From an uncultured Oscillospiraceae bacterium (lineage in GTDB: Bacteria > Bacillota > Clostridia > Oscillospirales > Oscillospiraceae), in contig CANPYK010000016.1 of the NCBI GenBank assembly GCA_947588605.1, positions 1 through 48,706 of the forward strand: DNA of 48,706 nucleotides, read 5' to 3'. A model generated the notes under the pieces. The model did not search any database, was not told where the DNA came from, and saw only the letters and a program-made list of their open reading frames with translations. Shown here piece by piece: positions 6,877 to 15,302 of the stretch; positions within the stretch are counted from its first letter, which is position 1; every line of letters starts with the position of its first letter. The translations under genes were made by a program, and so were the position numbers.

Positions 6877-8805
6877 ATGCGGGACGGATTTGTGAAGGTC
6901 GCGGCGGCCACGCCGAAGATCAGGGTGGCCGACTGTGAGCATAACGCCAATGAGATCATCCGACTCTGCCGCGAAGCGGCGGGGCTGGGGGTAAAAATTC
7001 TTGCCTTCCCGGAGCTTTGCGTCACCGGCTACACCTGCGGGGACCTCTTTTTGCAGGATACGCTCATCGACGCCGCCGCTGGGGCCCTTGCGCGCATCGC
7101 GGAGGAGACGGCGGGGCTCGACATGCTCATCGCCTTGGGGTGCCCGGTGCGGGATCAGTGGAGCGGCAAGCTTTACAACTGCGCGGCCCTTCTCAATCGC
7201 GGCAAGCTGCGGGGACTGCGCCCGAAAATGGCCCTCCCCAACTACGGGGAGTTTTACGAGCAGCGCTGGTTCACCGCCGGCGGCGAGGGCTGGAGCGGCG
7301 ACGTGACGCTCGAGGGCCAGCGCTTTGACGCGCGTATCGACACCGACGGCTATTTCTCCTGCGACGCCCTCCCGGACCTCGCCGTAGGCGTGGAGATCTG
7401 CGAGGACCTGTGGGCACCGGACCCGCCCTCCACGGCCCTGGCCCGCGCCGGGGCCACGGTGATTTTGAACCTGTCCGCCTCCAACGAGCTGGTGGGCAAG
7501 GCCGCCTACCGGCGGGAGCTGGTGAAGAACCAGTCCGCCCGCCTCCACTGCGCCTACATCTACGCCGACGCCGGGGAGGGGGAGAGCTCCACCGATCTTG
7601 TGTTCGCGGGACACGATATCATCGCCGAAAACGGCACGATTTTGGCGGAGAGCCGCTTCAAAACCGGCCTCACGGTATCGGAGATCGACGTCCGGCGTCT
7701 TTTCTTTGACCGCCGCCGCAACACCACCTTCACCCCGAAAAAGCTGGCGGAGGAGTTTTGGCGGACCCCCTTCGATCTGGAGCTCACCGACACCGTCCTC
7801 ACCCGCCCCGTGGCCCGCAGTCCCTTCGTCCCCTCGGAAAAGGGCGAGCGCGACGGGCGGTGCGGGGAGATCTTCGCCATCCAGACCCAGGGCCTCAAAA
7901 AGCGCATGGAGCACACGGGCTCCCAAAAGCTGGTGGTGGGCGTCTCCGGCGGCCTCGACTCCACCCTGGCCATGCTCGTCTCCGCCATGGCGGCGCGGGA
8001 GCTGGGGCTTCCCTCCGACGCCTTGCTGGCCGTCACCATGCCCTGCTTCGGCACCACACAGCGCACAAAGTCCAACGCCATGCTCCTGGCCGAGAAGCTG
8101 GGCGCGGAGCTTCGCGTGGTGGACATCACGGACTCCGTCCGCCAACACTTCAAGGACATCGGCCATGATGAAAATGACCGGTCCGTCACCTATGAAAACG
8201 CCCAGGCCCGGGAGCGCACCCAGGTTTTGATGGATATCGCCAATTCCATAAACGGCCTTGTGGTGGGCACCGGGGACCTTTCGGAGCTGGCCCTGGGCTG
8301 GGCCACCTACAACGGCGACCACATGAGCATGTACGGCGTCAACGCCGGCGTGCCCAAGACGCTGGTGCGCTACGTGGTGGGCTGGTACGCCGATACCTGC
8401 GGGGATGCCGAGCTCTCGGCGGTGCTGAACGACATCCTGGCCACCCCCGTCTCCCCGGAGCTCCTGCCGGCGGAGAACGGCGAAATTTCACAGAAAACCG
8501 AGGACCTGGTGGGGCCCTATGAGCTCCACGACTTCTTCCTCTACTACTTCCTCCGTTTCGGCATGGGGCCGGGGAAAATCTACCGCCTGGCCAAATACGT
8601 CTTCGCCGGCGTCTACGACGACGAGACGATCTTAAAGTGGCTCAGGACCTTCGTCCGCCGCTTCTTTGCCCAGCAGTTTAAGCGCTCCTGCCTGCCCGAC
8701 GGGCCCAAGGTGGGCTCTGTGGCCCTCAGCCCCCGCGGGGACTGGCGGATGCCCTCGGACGCCGTGGCCAGGGCGTGGCTCGATGAGCTGGAGGCCCTTT
8801 CATGA
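6877..8805 (+). CDS. nadE: NAD+ synthase, glutamine-hydrolysing
   Basis: 642 residues. It makes NAD+ from nicotinate adenine dinucleotide, ATP and glutamine in the cytoplasm. The N-terminal nitrilase-type glutaminase has the triad Glu46 (FPELCVTGYT), Lys117 and Cys175 (GVEICEDLW). The C-terminal synthetase domain has the ATP-pyrophosphatase loop SGGLDS at 357-362 and the segment GTGDLSELALGW. The start ATG 6877 follows GGAGGG by six bases. Its stop overlaps the mnmE start (ATGA), so the two are translationally coupled. It has its own predicted promoter and a hairpin leader. Confidence 0.96.
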   Translation: MRDGFVKVAAATPKIRVADCEHNANEIIRLCREAAGLGVKILAFPELCVTGYTCGDLFLQDTLIDAAAGALARIAEETAGLDMLIALGCPVRDQWSGKLYNCAALLNRGKLRGLRPKMALPNYGEFYEQRWFTAGGEGWSGDVTLEGQRFDARIDTDGYFSCDALPDLAVGVEICEDLWAPDPPSTALARAGATVILNLSASNELVGKAAYRRELVKNQSARLHCAYIYADAGEGESSTDLVFAGHDIIAENGTILAESRFKTGLTVSEIDVRRLFFDRRRNTTFTPKKLAEEFWRTPFDLELTDTVLTRPVARSPFVPSEKGERDGRCGEIFAIQTQGLKKRMEHTGSQKLVVGVSGGLDSTLAMLVSAMAARELGLPSDALLAVTMPCFGTTQRTKSNAMLLAEKLGAELRVVDITDSVRQHFKDIGHDENDRSVTYENAQARERTQVLMDIANSINGLVVGTGDLSELALGWATYNGDHMSMYGVNAGVPKTLVRYVVGWYADTCGDAELSAVLNDILATPVSPELLPAENGEISQKTEDLVGPYELHDFFLYYFLRFGMGPGKIYRLAKYVFAGVYDDETILKWLRTFVRRFFAQQFKRSCLPDGPKVGSVALSPRGDWRMPSDAVARAWLDELEALS

Positions 8806-10154
8806 GCGACCTTATCGCCGCCGTGGCCACCGGTCCGGTCCGGTCCGCCATCGGCGTCATTCGTCTGTCCGGCGACGGCGCCATCGCCTGCGCCGACAGC
8901 GTTTTTCGGGCCAAATCAGGCCGGAAAATGGCCGAAACGGCCTCCAACCGGCTCCTTTACGGCACGGTTTGCGACAGATCCGGCGCGGTGCTGGACACGG
9001 CCCTTTGCACCGTGGCCCGCGCCCCCCACAGCTATACCGGCGAGGACACGGCGGAGCTCCAATGCCACGGCTCCCCCACGGCGCTGGGGGCGATTTTGAC
9101 GGAGCTTTTCCGAAACGGCGCCCGCCAGGCCCTGCCGGGGGAGTTCACCAAGCGCGCCTTTTTGAACGGCAAGCTGGACCTCACCCAGGCCGAGGCCGTC
9201 GTGGACCTCATTGACGCGGAGACCGTCGAGGCCGCGAAAAACGCCTCCGGGCAGCTCTCCGGCGCGGTCACCCGCCGCACCGACGCGGTGTACGCCGCCC
9301 TTCTGGACATCGCCGCCCACTTCCACGCGGTGGTGGACTGGCCCGACGAGGACATCGAGGACTTCGAGCTGCAAAACTACCTGGGCACCCTCCGTTCCGC
9401 CGAAGCAACTCTGGAAGATCTTCTCGGCACCTTTGAGCGGGGCCGCCTTCTCCGGGACGGCGTGCGCACCGCCATCGTGGGCCGGCCCAACGTGGGCAAG
9501 TCCTCGCTCCTCAACGCCCTCTTGGGCTTCGACCGGGCCATTGTCACCGACATCCCCGGCACCACCCGGGACACGGTGGAGGAAACCTGCGTCCTGGGCG
9601 GGACGCTTTTGCGTCTCGTGGACACCGCCGGCATCCGGGAATGCGCCGACGCGGTGGAGAAGCTGGGCGTGGAGCGCAGTCGGGAGGCCATGGCCTCGGC
9701 GCAGCTCATTTTGGCGGTGCTGGACGCCTCCGGGCCCCTCACGGAGGAGGACCGCGCCCTCGCCGAAAAAGCCTCGCTCCTCGTCCTCAACAAGTCCGAT
9801 CTGCCCCGCTGTCTCCGGCTCCCCCCGGAGCTTGCGGGCATCCCGGCGGTCTGCGTCAGCGCCAAAACCGGCCAGGGCCTCGCCGCCCTCTCCGACGCCG
9901 TGGCGGCCCTCCTCCCCCAGGCCCCCGACGCTCCCGCCGGCGAGATCCTCACCAACGCCCGCCAGGCCGCCGAGGTCTCCGCCGCTTTGGATTCCCTCCG
10001 CGCCGCCCTGGACGCCCTCCGGTCCGGCGTCACCCCCGACGCCGTCCTCACGGAGCTGGAGTCCGCCCTCACCTCCCTCTCCCGCCTCTCCGGCCGCTCC
10101 CTCACCCCCGACCTCACCGACCGCATCTTCCACCGCTTCTGCGTGGGGAAATGA
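8802..10154 (+). CDS. mnmE: tRNA modification GTPase MnmE
   Basis: 450 residues, full length. With MnmG it installs the carboxymethylaminomethyl group on wobble uridine 34 of several tRNAs. It has an N-terminal folate-binding domain (1-118), a helical domain interrupted by a G domain (about 220-375) with GRPNVGKS (227-234), DIPGTTRD, DTAG and NKSD, and the C-terminal FCVGK in place of the usual FCIGK catalytic Cys motif. It overlaps nadE by four bases. mnmG is not adjacent in this window, unlike the common origin-proximal order in Firmicutes. Confidence 0.96.
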   Translation: MSDLIAAVATGPVRSAIGVIRLSGDGAIACADSVFRAKSGRKMAETASNRLLYGTVCDRSGAVLDTALCTVARAPHSYTGEDTAELQCHGSPTALGAILTELFRNGARQALPGEFTKRAFLNGKLDLTQAEAVVDLIDAETVEAAKNASGQLSGAVTRRTDAVYAALLDIAAHFHAVVDWPDEDIEDFELQNYLGTLRSAEATLEDLLGTFERGRLLRDGVRTAIVGRPNVGKSSLLNALLGFDRAIVTDIPGTTRDTVEETCVLGGTLLRLVDTAGIRECADAVEKLGVERSREAMASAQLILAVLDASGPLTEEDRALAEKASLLVLNKSDLPRCLRLPPELAGIPAVCVSAKTGQGLAALSDAVAALLPQAPDAPAGEILTNARQAAEVSAALDSLRAALDALRSGVTPDAVLTELESALTSLSRLSGRSLTPDLTDRIFHRFCVGK

Positions 10155-10229
10155 GTTTTCCGATGTGCGTATTATACCACAAATCAAGTGGTTTGTCAAG
10201 TATTTTTTAGTATAATTAAGTAACGACCA

Positions 10230-11157
10230 AAACGCGGGCCGCCAAAAGAGGCGGCCCCTACGGCGTAACGGAGCGGGTGCGGATTGTCGGAACCGGTCTC
10301 ATGTCCAACGCTCGCTTCCCCCCTGCCCCCCTCCTACGAGGAGGGGGCTCCAAGACGGAGGCGGGTGCGGGTTATCGGAACCGGTCTGTTATCCAACGTT
10401 CGCTGCCCCCCTGCCCCCCCTCCTACGAGGAGGGGGCTCCGAGACGGGGGCGGGTGCGGGTTTTCGGAACGGTTCCGTCAACGCGCCTTGTAGGGGCCGC
10501 CTCTCTTGGCGGCCCGCACGTAGTAAGTCTCGTTTACCGAAAGCCCCAGTTACGCTCCACGGGCTCGAATACCCCGCCGCTGCGGCGGCACCCCTTTTTC
10601 CGAAAAAGGGGTCAAGGAGAATAAGGTTGCGGCGCTTCGCGCCGCCTTTATAAATTATTGCGCCGCAAAGCGGCGCATCCTTTTTGACCCCCTTTCCGGG
10701 AAAGGGGGTAGGGGGGATTCGAGCCCCCGTCCCCGCCGCGCGGGCAAATCAAAACCGCGGCGTCAGCCGCAACCTTTTTCGCCCCCTCCTCGTAGGAGGG
10801 GGGCAGGGGGGCAGCGAGCGTTGGTCGATAGGGCTCTATTCCTCAACGCTCGATCCCTCAGTCGCTTCGCGACAGCTTCCTTTACGAAAGGGAGCCTTTC
10901 AATAAGGATACGGCGCTTCGCGCCGCCTTTTTAAAAATTGCGCCGCAAAGCGGCGCAAACCTTTTTGACCCCCTTTGGGGCAAAGGGGGCAGGGGGGATT
11001 CGAGCCTTCGTCCCCCGTCCCCGCCGCGCGGGCAAATCAAAACCGCGGCGTAAGCCGCAACCTTTTTCGCCCCCTCCTCGTAGGAGGGGGGCAGGGGGCA
11101 GCGAAGGTTGGATGACTGAGCGGTATCGAACACCGTGGGCAGGTAAGGCCCCGCCCG
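10230..11157. repeat. Large mosaic of intergenic repeats, no gene
   Basis: About 0.9 kb between mnmE and pth without a supported gene. It contains four copies of the GCCCCCTCCTCGTAGGAGG module (reverse at 10305 and 10393, forward at 10781 and 11069). It also has two copies of the GCGGCGCTTCGCGCCGC / GCGCCGCAAAGCGGCGC double palindrome (10625-10685, 10903-10966), copies of GGCGGCCCCTACGGCG (near 10250 and, in reverse, 10490), and a GCTGTCGCGAAGCGACTGA module in reverse (about 10855-10878). Confidence 0.7.
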
Positions 11158-11211
11158 ATACTTTACTATACTAAAATGTTCCACGTGGAACATTTTAGTA
11201 TGGTAAAGTAT
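11158..11211. promoter_or_regulatory. 54-bp palindrome centred on a parS-like site
   Basis: The block ATACTTTACTATACTAAAA...TTTTAGTATGGTAAAGTAT is a palindrome with a single mismatch. Its centre, TGTTCCACGTGGAACA (11177-11192), is a perfect 16-bp dyad matching the known ParB-binding parS consensus (TGTTNCACGTGNAACA). It lies between the repeat mosaic and pth. Candidate chromosome partition site. Confidence 0.7.
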
Positions 11212-11213
11212 AG

Positions 11214-11240
11214 CCCCTCCCGTTCGGGAGGGGCGTTTTC
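11214..11240. terminator. Hairpin terminator, possibly bidirectional
   Basis: CCCCTCCCG (11214-11222), loop TT, CGGGAGGGG (11225-11233), then CGTTTTC. It lies just after the pth stop on the minus strand. The T tract is better in the plus direction. Confidence 0.45.
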
Positions 11241-11247
11241 GTAAAAA

Positions 11248-11838
11248 TTATCCGTTAAACCTGTTCATGGCCTCGGAAACGCCCTTTTCCAGGACGCAGT
11301 CCACGGCGCGGGCGGCTTTGTCGGCAGCGGTCAGGATCGTCTCGGCGTCCTCGTTGCGGAAGACGGAGAGGACCCAGTCCACCTGCTGCCAGTCGGGGGG
11401 CACGGCGCCGACGCCGAGGCGGATACGGGGGAAGCCCTCGCCGCCGCACTTGGCGATGATGTCCCGAAGGCCGTTGTGGCCGCCGGCGGAGCCGGAGGGG
11501 CGGACGCGAAGGCGGCCCAGGTCCAGGTGGATGTCGTCGGAGACGACCAGGACCCGCTCTAAGGGGACCTTATAAAACCGCATGGCGTCGGCGACGGCGT
11601 CGCCGGAGAGGTTCATGAAGGTCTGGGGCTTCATCAGGAGGACCTTTTGGCCCGATACCTCACAGGCCGCCGTCAGGGCGTGGTATTTGGCCCGGTCGAT
11701 GCGGACGCCGTGGAGCTTTTCGAACGCCTCGGCGGCGAGGAACCCGGCGTTGTGCCGGGTCATCGCGTATTTCTGGCCCGGATTGCCCAAAAAGGCGACG
11801 ATCCAGTCCAGATTCGGCTTGTCCTTGGAAAACAGCAT
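11248..11838 (-). CDS. pth: Peptidyl-tRNA hydrolase
   Basis: 196 residues from ATG 11838. It hydrolyses peptidyl-tRNA released from stalled ribosomes. Visible signatures are FLGNPGQKY (17-24), TRHNAGF with the catalytic His29, and VVSDDIHLDLGRLRVRPSGS followed by GGHNGL. The frame is open further upstream, but that part is antiparallel shadow of prs. The ATG lies one base after the prs stop, so the two genes are coupled. Confidence 0.95.
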   Translation of the reverse strand: MLFSKDKPNLDWIVAFLGNPGQKYAMTRHNAGFLAAEAFEKLHGVRIDRAKYHALTAACEVSGQKVLLMKPQTFMNLSGDAVADAMRFYKVPLERVLVVSDDIHLDLGRLRVRPSGSAGGHNGLRDIIAKCGGEGFPRIRLGVGAVPPDWQQVDWVLSVFRNEDAETILTAADKAARAVDCVLEKGVSEAMNRFNG

Positions 11839-11839
11839 C

Positions 11840-12799
<960 letters not shown>

Positions 12800-12830
12800 C
12801 GGTTTTCCCTCCATATTTTTCGGTATTTTT

Positions 12831-12836
12831 ATTATA
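12831..12836 (-). promoter_or_regulatory. Predicted -10 box for prs-pth
   Basis: TATAAT on the minus strand, 32 bases before the prs ATG. No -35 box at standard spacing is convincing; TTGTCA lies 22 bases upstream. Confidence 0.4.
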
Positions 12837-12893
12837 CCAGACGGTCCGCTGAAAGTGGTGACAAAAAAACGGGGAACAGGGGAATTTTTTCGG

Positions 12894-13595
12894 TCATTTT
12901 GCGGTTTGGGGTTCTATCACGTCAAAGACATGTACCGCGCCGTCCGAGACGGTGAAGCGCACGTCCAGGCCGCCGAAGGAAAGGCCGTAGCGCCGGTCCG
13001 GATCGGACTGGTAGCTGGGCCGGGGGTCGTGGGACAGGACCTCCAGAAGGCCGGGGAGCTTTTCCGCCGGGACCCGGTCTTGAAGCGCCGGGGGGAAGTC
13101 CACCGCCAGGAGCTTATCCGGCAGGCTGTCGGTGTACCCGCCCCGGGCGTCCGGGCGGGCGTCGGCATAGGGGAGATAGGGCTTGATGTCGAAGATGGGC
13201 GTGCGGTCCGCCATGTCCGCGCCGGCCACCAGGAGGACGGGGCCCTCGGGGGTGTCCGGCTCGATGCCCCGCAGCTCCACGCAGGAGAGCCCCACCGGGT
13301 TTGGCCGGAAGGGCGAGCGTGTGGCGAAGACGCCCACGCGGGCGTTGCCCCCCAGCCGCGGCGGCCGGACCGTGGGGGACCAGGTTTTTCGCTCCACCCG
13401 GTCGAAGCCCCAGATGAGCCACAGGTGGGAAAAGCCCTCCAGCCCCCGCAGGGCGTCGGCATTGCGGTACTCCGGCTCGAAGACCACCCTCGAAACGACA
13501 TGGGAGGCCAGCCCGCTCTGCCGCGGCACGCCGAATTTGGTGTCAAAGTCGCTGCGGATCCTGGCCACGATCTTCATCTCCACACTCTCCCCCAT
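12894..13595 (-). CDS. trmO: tRNA (adenine(37)-N6)-methyltransferase TrmO (TsaA/YaeB)
   Basis: 233 residues. The family N6-methylates the threonylcarbamoyl-adenosine at position 37 of tRNA-Thr with SAM. N-terminal IRSDF and FGVPRQSG, then GLEGFSHLWLIWGFD, VGVFATRSPFRPNPVGLS (the family signature) and DIKPYLPYAD are all present. ATG 13595 or the in-frame ATG 13577 is the start; the former follows GGGGGCGG. The frame is open further upstream, but that part lies in the hairpin repeat and is not coding. Confidence 0.9.
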   Translation of the reverse strand: MGESVEMKIVARIRSDFDTKFGVPRQSGLASHVVSRVVFEPEYRNADALRGLEGFSHLWLIWGFDRVERKTWSPTVRPPRLGGNARVGVFATRSPFRPNPVGLSCVELRGIEPDTPEGPVLLVAGADMADRTPIFDIKPYLPYADARPDARGGYTDSLPDKLLAVDFPPALQDRVPAEKLPGLLEVLSHDPRPSYQSDPDRRYGLSFGGLDVRFTVSDGAVHVFDVIEPQTAK

Positions 13596-13655
13596 CACAC
13601 CGCCCCCTTTATCTCCATTATACCCCGCCCCCGCACGCTTGTCCACGCTTTCCCT

Positions 13656-13930
13656 AAAAAAATGCGGCGCCGCCGCACCCTTATTTCCCCCAACCCAAAT
13701 CATTTTTCGCAAGGACATGTGCCTTGCGAAAAATTCCTTTTGTTTTGCGGAGTGTGCGGCCCCAACGGGGCCGTGCGCGCAGCAAAACAGCAGGGAAGCC
13801 CCCGCGAAAGGTCCGCAGACCTTTCGCGGGGGCTTCCCGCACGTTCCCCCTGGCGGGAAAGGCCGCAGGCCTTTTTCGCCAGGTTCGTTCCCCTTGGCCT
13901 TGAAAGGGCAAAGCCCTTTCAAGCCGATTC
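13656..13930 (-). repeat. Composite palindromic repeat, copy 2
   Basis: Hairpin-rich non-coding block, collinear in reverse with 77-315. It has a perfect 21-bp stem 13793-13813 / 13818-13838 with loop CGCA, a stem TGTTTTGC (13741-13748) / GCAAAACA (13782-13789), a stem around CGCAAGG / CCTTGCG (13708-13728) and a CTTGAAAGGG / CCCTTTCAAG hairpin near 13898-13922. AAAAATTCCTTTTG (13729-13742) equals positions 189-202 in reverse. Confidence 0.7.
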
Positions 13931-14029
13931 TATCTCTCCGTCGGACCCGATTTCGGCAGCCTCAGCCGCTTACATATGCCGTCGGAAGATATCGTCTCTT
14001 TCGTGGAAGGCGCCCCTTCCGCGTTTTCC

Positions 14030-14170
14030 TCAGCCCTTTTTCCGGGACTTGAGGTAGACCGGGTAATCCTTGTCCTCCACGTAGCTTCCCGAGGAAGTGT
14101 CGCGGCGCAGGACGGTGAGTACGCGGTCGGAGAATAGCCTGGTCAGGCCCCTGGCAAATCTTTTGAACAT
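14030..14170 (-). CDS. Small basic protein of 46 residues, unknown
   Basis: Begins MFKRFARGLTRLF and ends YLKSRKKG. ATG 14170 is preceded at eight bases by a perfect AGGAGG, and a TATAAT lies about 70 bases upstream (14241-14246), so expression is likely. The N-terminal part could form an amphipathic basic helix; it has no cysteine and no full membrane segment. I do not recognise the family. It is isolated between the repeat block and the NUDIX gene. Confidence 0.6.
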   Translation of the reverse strand: MFKRFARGLTRLFSDRVLTVLRRDTSSGSYVEDKDYPVYLKSRKKG

Positions 14171-14240
14171 GGCTGAACCTCCTTCTACCGGCCAACCGGT
14201 GTATGGCCTGTCGAACGGTTTTTCCTGACCTTCATGCCGT

Positions 14241-14246
14241 ATTATA
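14241..14246 (-). promoter_or_regulatory. Predicted -10 box for the 46-residue protein
   Basis: TATAAT on the minus strand preceded by GCG; a T-rich stretch (TTTATTTTTT) occupies the -35 area without a clear hexamer. Confidence 0.4.
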
Positions 14247-14341
14247 CGCCTGAGCTGTGAAAAAATAAACGGCCTATCCTGACAAATTCGCTAAAAATGA
14301 ACCATCAAAATTGTGCAACACGTCAAAAAATCGCCCCAGCT

Positions 14342-14370
14342 TTGACGGCGGGGCCCGGATGTACTATAAT
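14342..14370 (+). promoter_or_regulatory. Sigma-A promoter of the NUDIX gene
   Basis: TTGACG (14342-14347), exactly 17 bases, TATAAT (14365-14370); start codon 38 bases further on. Confidence 0.75.
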
Positions 14371-14408
14371 ATGGGATAGTACGACCTACAGGGAAAGGCG
14401 GCGGCGGT

Positions 14409-14951
14409 ATGGCGTTTTTTGAGAAGACGTTGGCGAGCGAAGTGGAGTATGAGGGCTCGATCCTGCGGGTCCGGCGGGACACCGTGGAGCTCCAGAACGG
14501 CGACACGGCCTTCCGTGAGGTGGTGGACCACACCGGCGGCGTGGGGATCCTCGGCGTCACACCGGATGGCCGCGTGCCCATGGTGCGCCAGTTCCGCTAC
14601 CCCTTCATGGCCGAGACGCTGGAGGTCCCGGCGGGGAAGCTGGAGCGCGGCGAGGAGCCCCTCCAGTGCGCCGTGCGGGAGCTTTCCGAGGAGACGGGTT
14701 ACACGGCGGGCCGTTTCGTGTCCCTGGGGTCCCTCCTGCCCTCCCCGGGCTACTGCGCCGAGACGCTGTACCTCTACCTGGCCCTGGACCTCACCCCCGG
14801 CCGGGCGCATCTCGATGAGGACGAGTTTTTGAATGTGGAGTACTATACCCTCCCGGAGCTCCACGACATGGTCATGTCCGGCGCCCTCACCGACGCCAAA
14901 ACCGTCCTGGCCATCCTCAAAGCGGAAATTTATCTCCGGGACGAAAAATAA
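14409..14951 (+). CDS. NUDIX hydrolase, ADP-ribose pyrophosphatase type
   Basis: 180 residues. The Nudix box runs from GKLERGEEP to REL.EETGY (about 77-99) and fits GX5EX7REUXEEXGU exactly. The sequence before the box (EVPAGKLE) and GSLLPSPGYCAETLYLYLA after it are typical of ADP-ribose pyrophosphatases (NudF/YqkG type), which hydrolyse ADP-ribose to AMP and ribose 5-phosphate in the cytoplasm. It has a strong own promoter and is monocistronic; a tRNA promoter follows at once. Confidence 0.88.
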   Translation: MAFFEKTLASEVEYEGSILRVRRDTVELQNGDTAFREVVDHTGGVGILGVTPDGRVPMVRQFRYPFMAETLEVPAGKLERGEEPLQCAVRELSEETGYTAGRFVSLGSLLPSPGYCAETLYLYLALDLTPGRAHLDEDEFLNVEYYTLPELHDMVMSGALTDAKTVLAILKAEIYLRDEK

Positions 14952-14954
14952 TCC

Positions 14955-14982
14955 TTTACAAATCGAAAAAATGTGGTACAAT
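14955..14982 (+). promoter_or_regulatory. Predicted promoter of the tRNA region
   Basis: TTTACA (14955-14960), 16 bases, TACAAT (14977-14982), directed towards the tRNA fragments and tRNA-Ala. Confidence 0.5.
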
Positions 14983-15010
14983 AATAAAGCTGTCCCCCAA
15001 GACAGCCCAC

Positions 15011-15032
15011 GGGCCTGTAGCTCAGCTGGGAG
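15011..15032 (+). pseudogene. tRNA 5' fragment 1
   Basis: GGGCCTGTAGCTCAGCTGGG plus AG is the acceptor 5' strand and D-arm start of a tRNA (tRNA-Ile-like), followed by unrelated sequence. No anticodon or T arm follows. Confidence 0.6.
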
Positions 15033-15106
15033 CGCATTATGGCAAGTTTTGTGCGCGCCCCGCTGACGCGAAAGTCCAACAGATAATTGAAGTTTTTCCA
15101 AAATGT

Positions 15107-15130
15107 GGGCCTGTAGCTCAGCTGGGAGAG
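15107..15130 (+). pseudogene. tRNA 5' fragment 2
   Basis: The same 22 nt as the fragment at 15011, extended by AG, again broken in the D arm. The 167-bp direct repeat begins in its last bases. Confidence 0.6.
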
Positions 15131-15292
15131 GATACGGGCCGCTTATAGCCCCCAAAAATCTACCCCCGCAACTCATCCGCAGGCATCCGGTTCGCACCAC
15201 TCAAAATTGAATAATTGGAAATATATGGGCCCATAGCTCAGCTGGGAGAGCGTTCGGTTCGCATCCGAGAGGTCGAGGGTTCGAGTCCCTTT
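15126..15292 (+). repeat. 167-bp direct repeat, left copy
   Basis: Aligns without gaps to 47110-47276 (offset 31984) with six differences. It covers 101 bp of non-coding DNA upstream of tRNA-Ala and the tRNA up to the T arm. The right copy lacks the tRNA 3' end. Confidence 0.85.
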
Positions 15293-15302
15293 GGGTCCAC
15301 CA
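15227..15302 (+). tRNA. tRNA-Ala(CGC)
   Basis: Full cloverleaf of 76 nt with encoded CCA. Acceptor GGGCCCA / TGGGTCC contains the G3-U70 wobble pair that identifies alanine tRNA. D arm GCTC/GAGC, anticodon arm TTCGG/CCGAG with anticodon CGC at 15260-15262, T arm GAGGG/CCCTT with TTCGAGT. The recombinase stop codon starts at the very next base. Confidence 0.93.

Noticed and set aside
6739-8322. Open frame of 527 codons opposite nadE
   Set aside because: Shadow of nadE; runs into hairpin element B.
11158-11211. Simple rho-independent terminator
   Set aside because: The palindrome is AT-rich outside and has the ParB consensus in the centre, with no T tract; a separate GC-rich hairpin next to it (11214-11233) is the better terminator.
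12894-13922. 342-residue version of TrmO starting at 13922
   Set aside because: The extra N-terminus is translated hairpin repeat; family members begin near IRSDF and a ribosome site lies at 13595.
15011-15085. A complete tRNA at the first GGGCCTGTAGCTC match
   Set aside because: No anticodon stem, T arm or CCA end follows; only the 5' 22 nt match.
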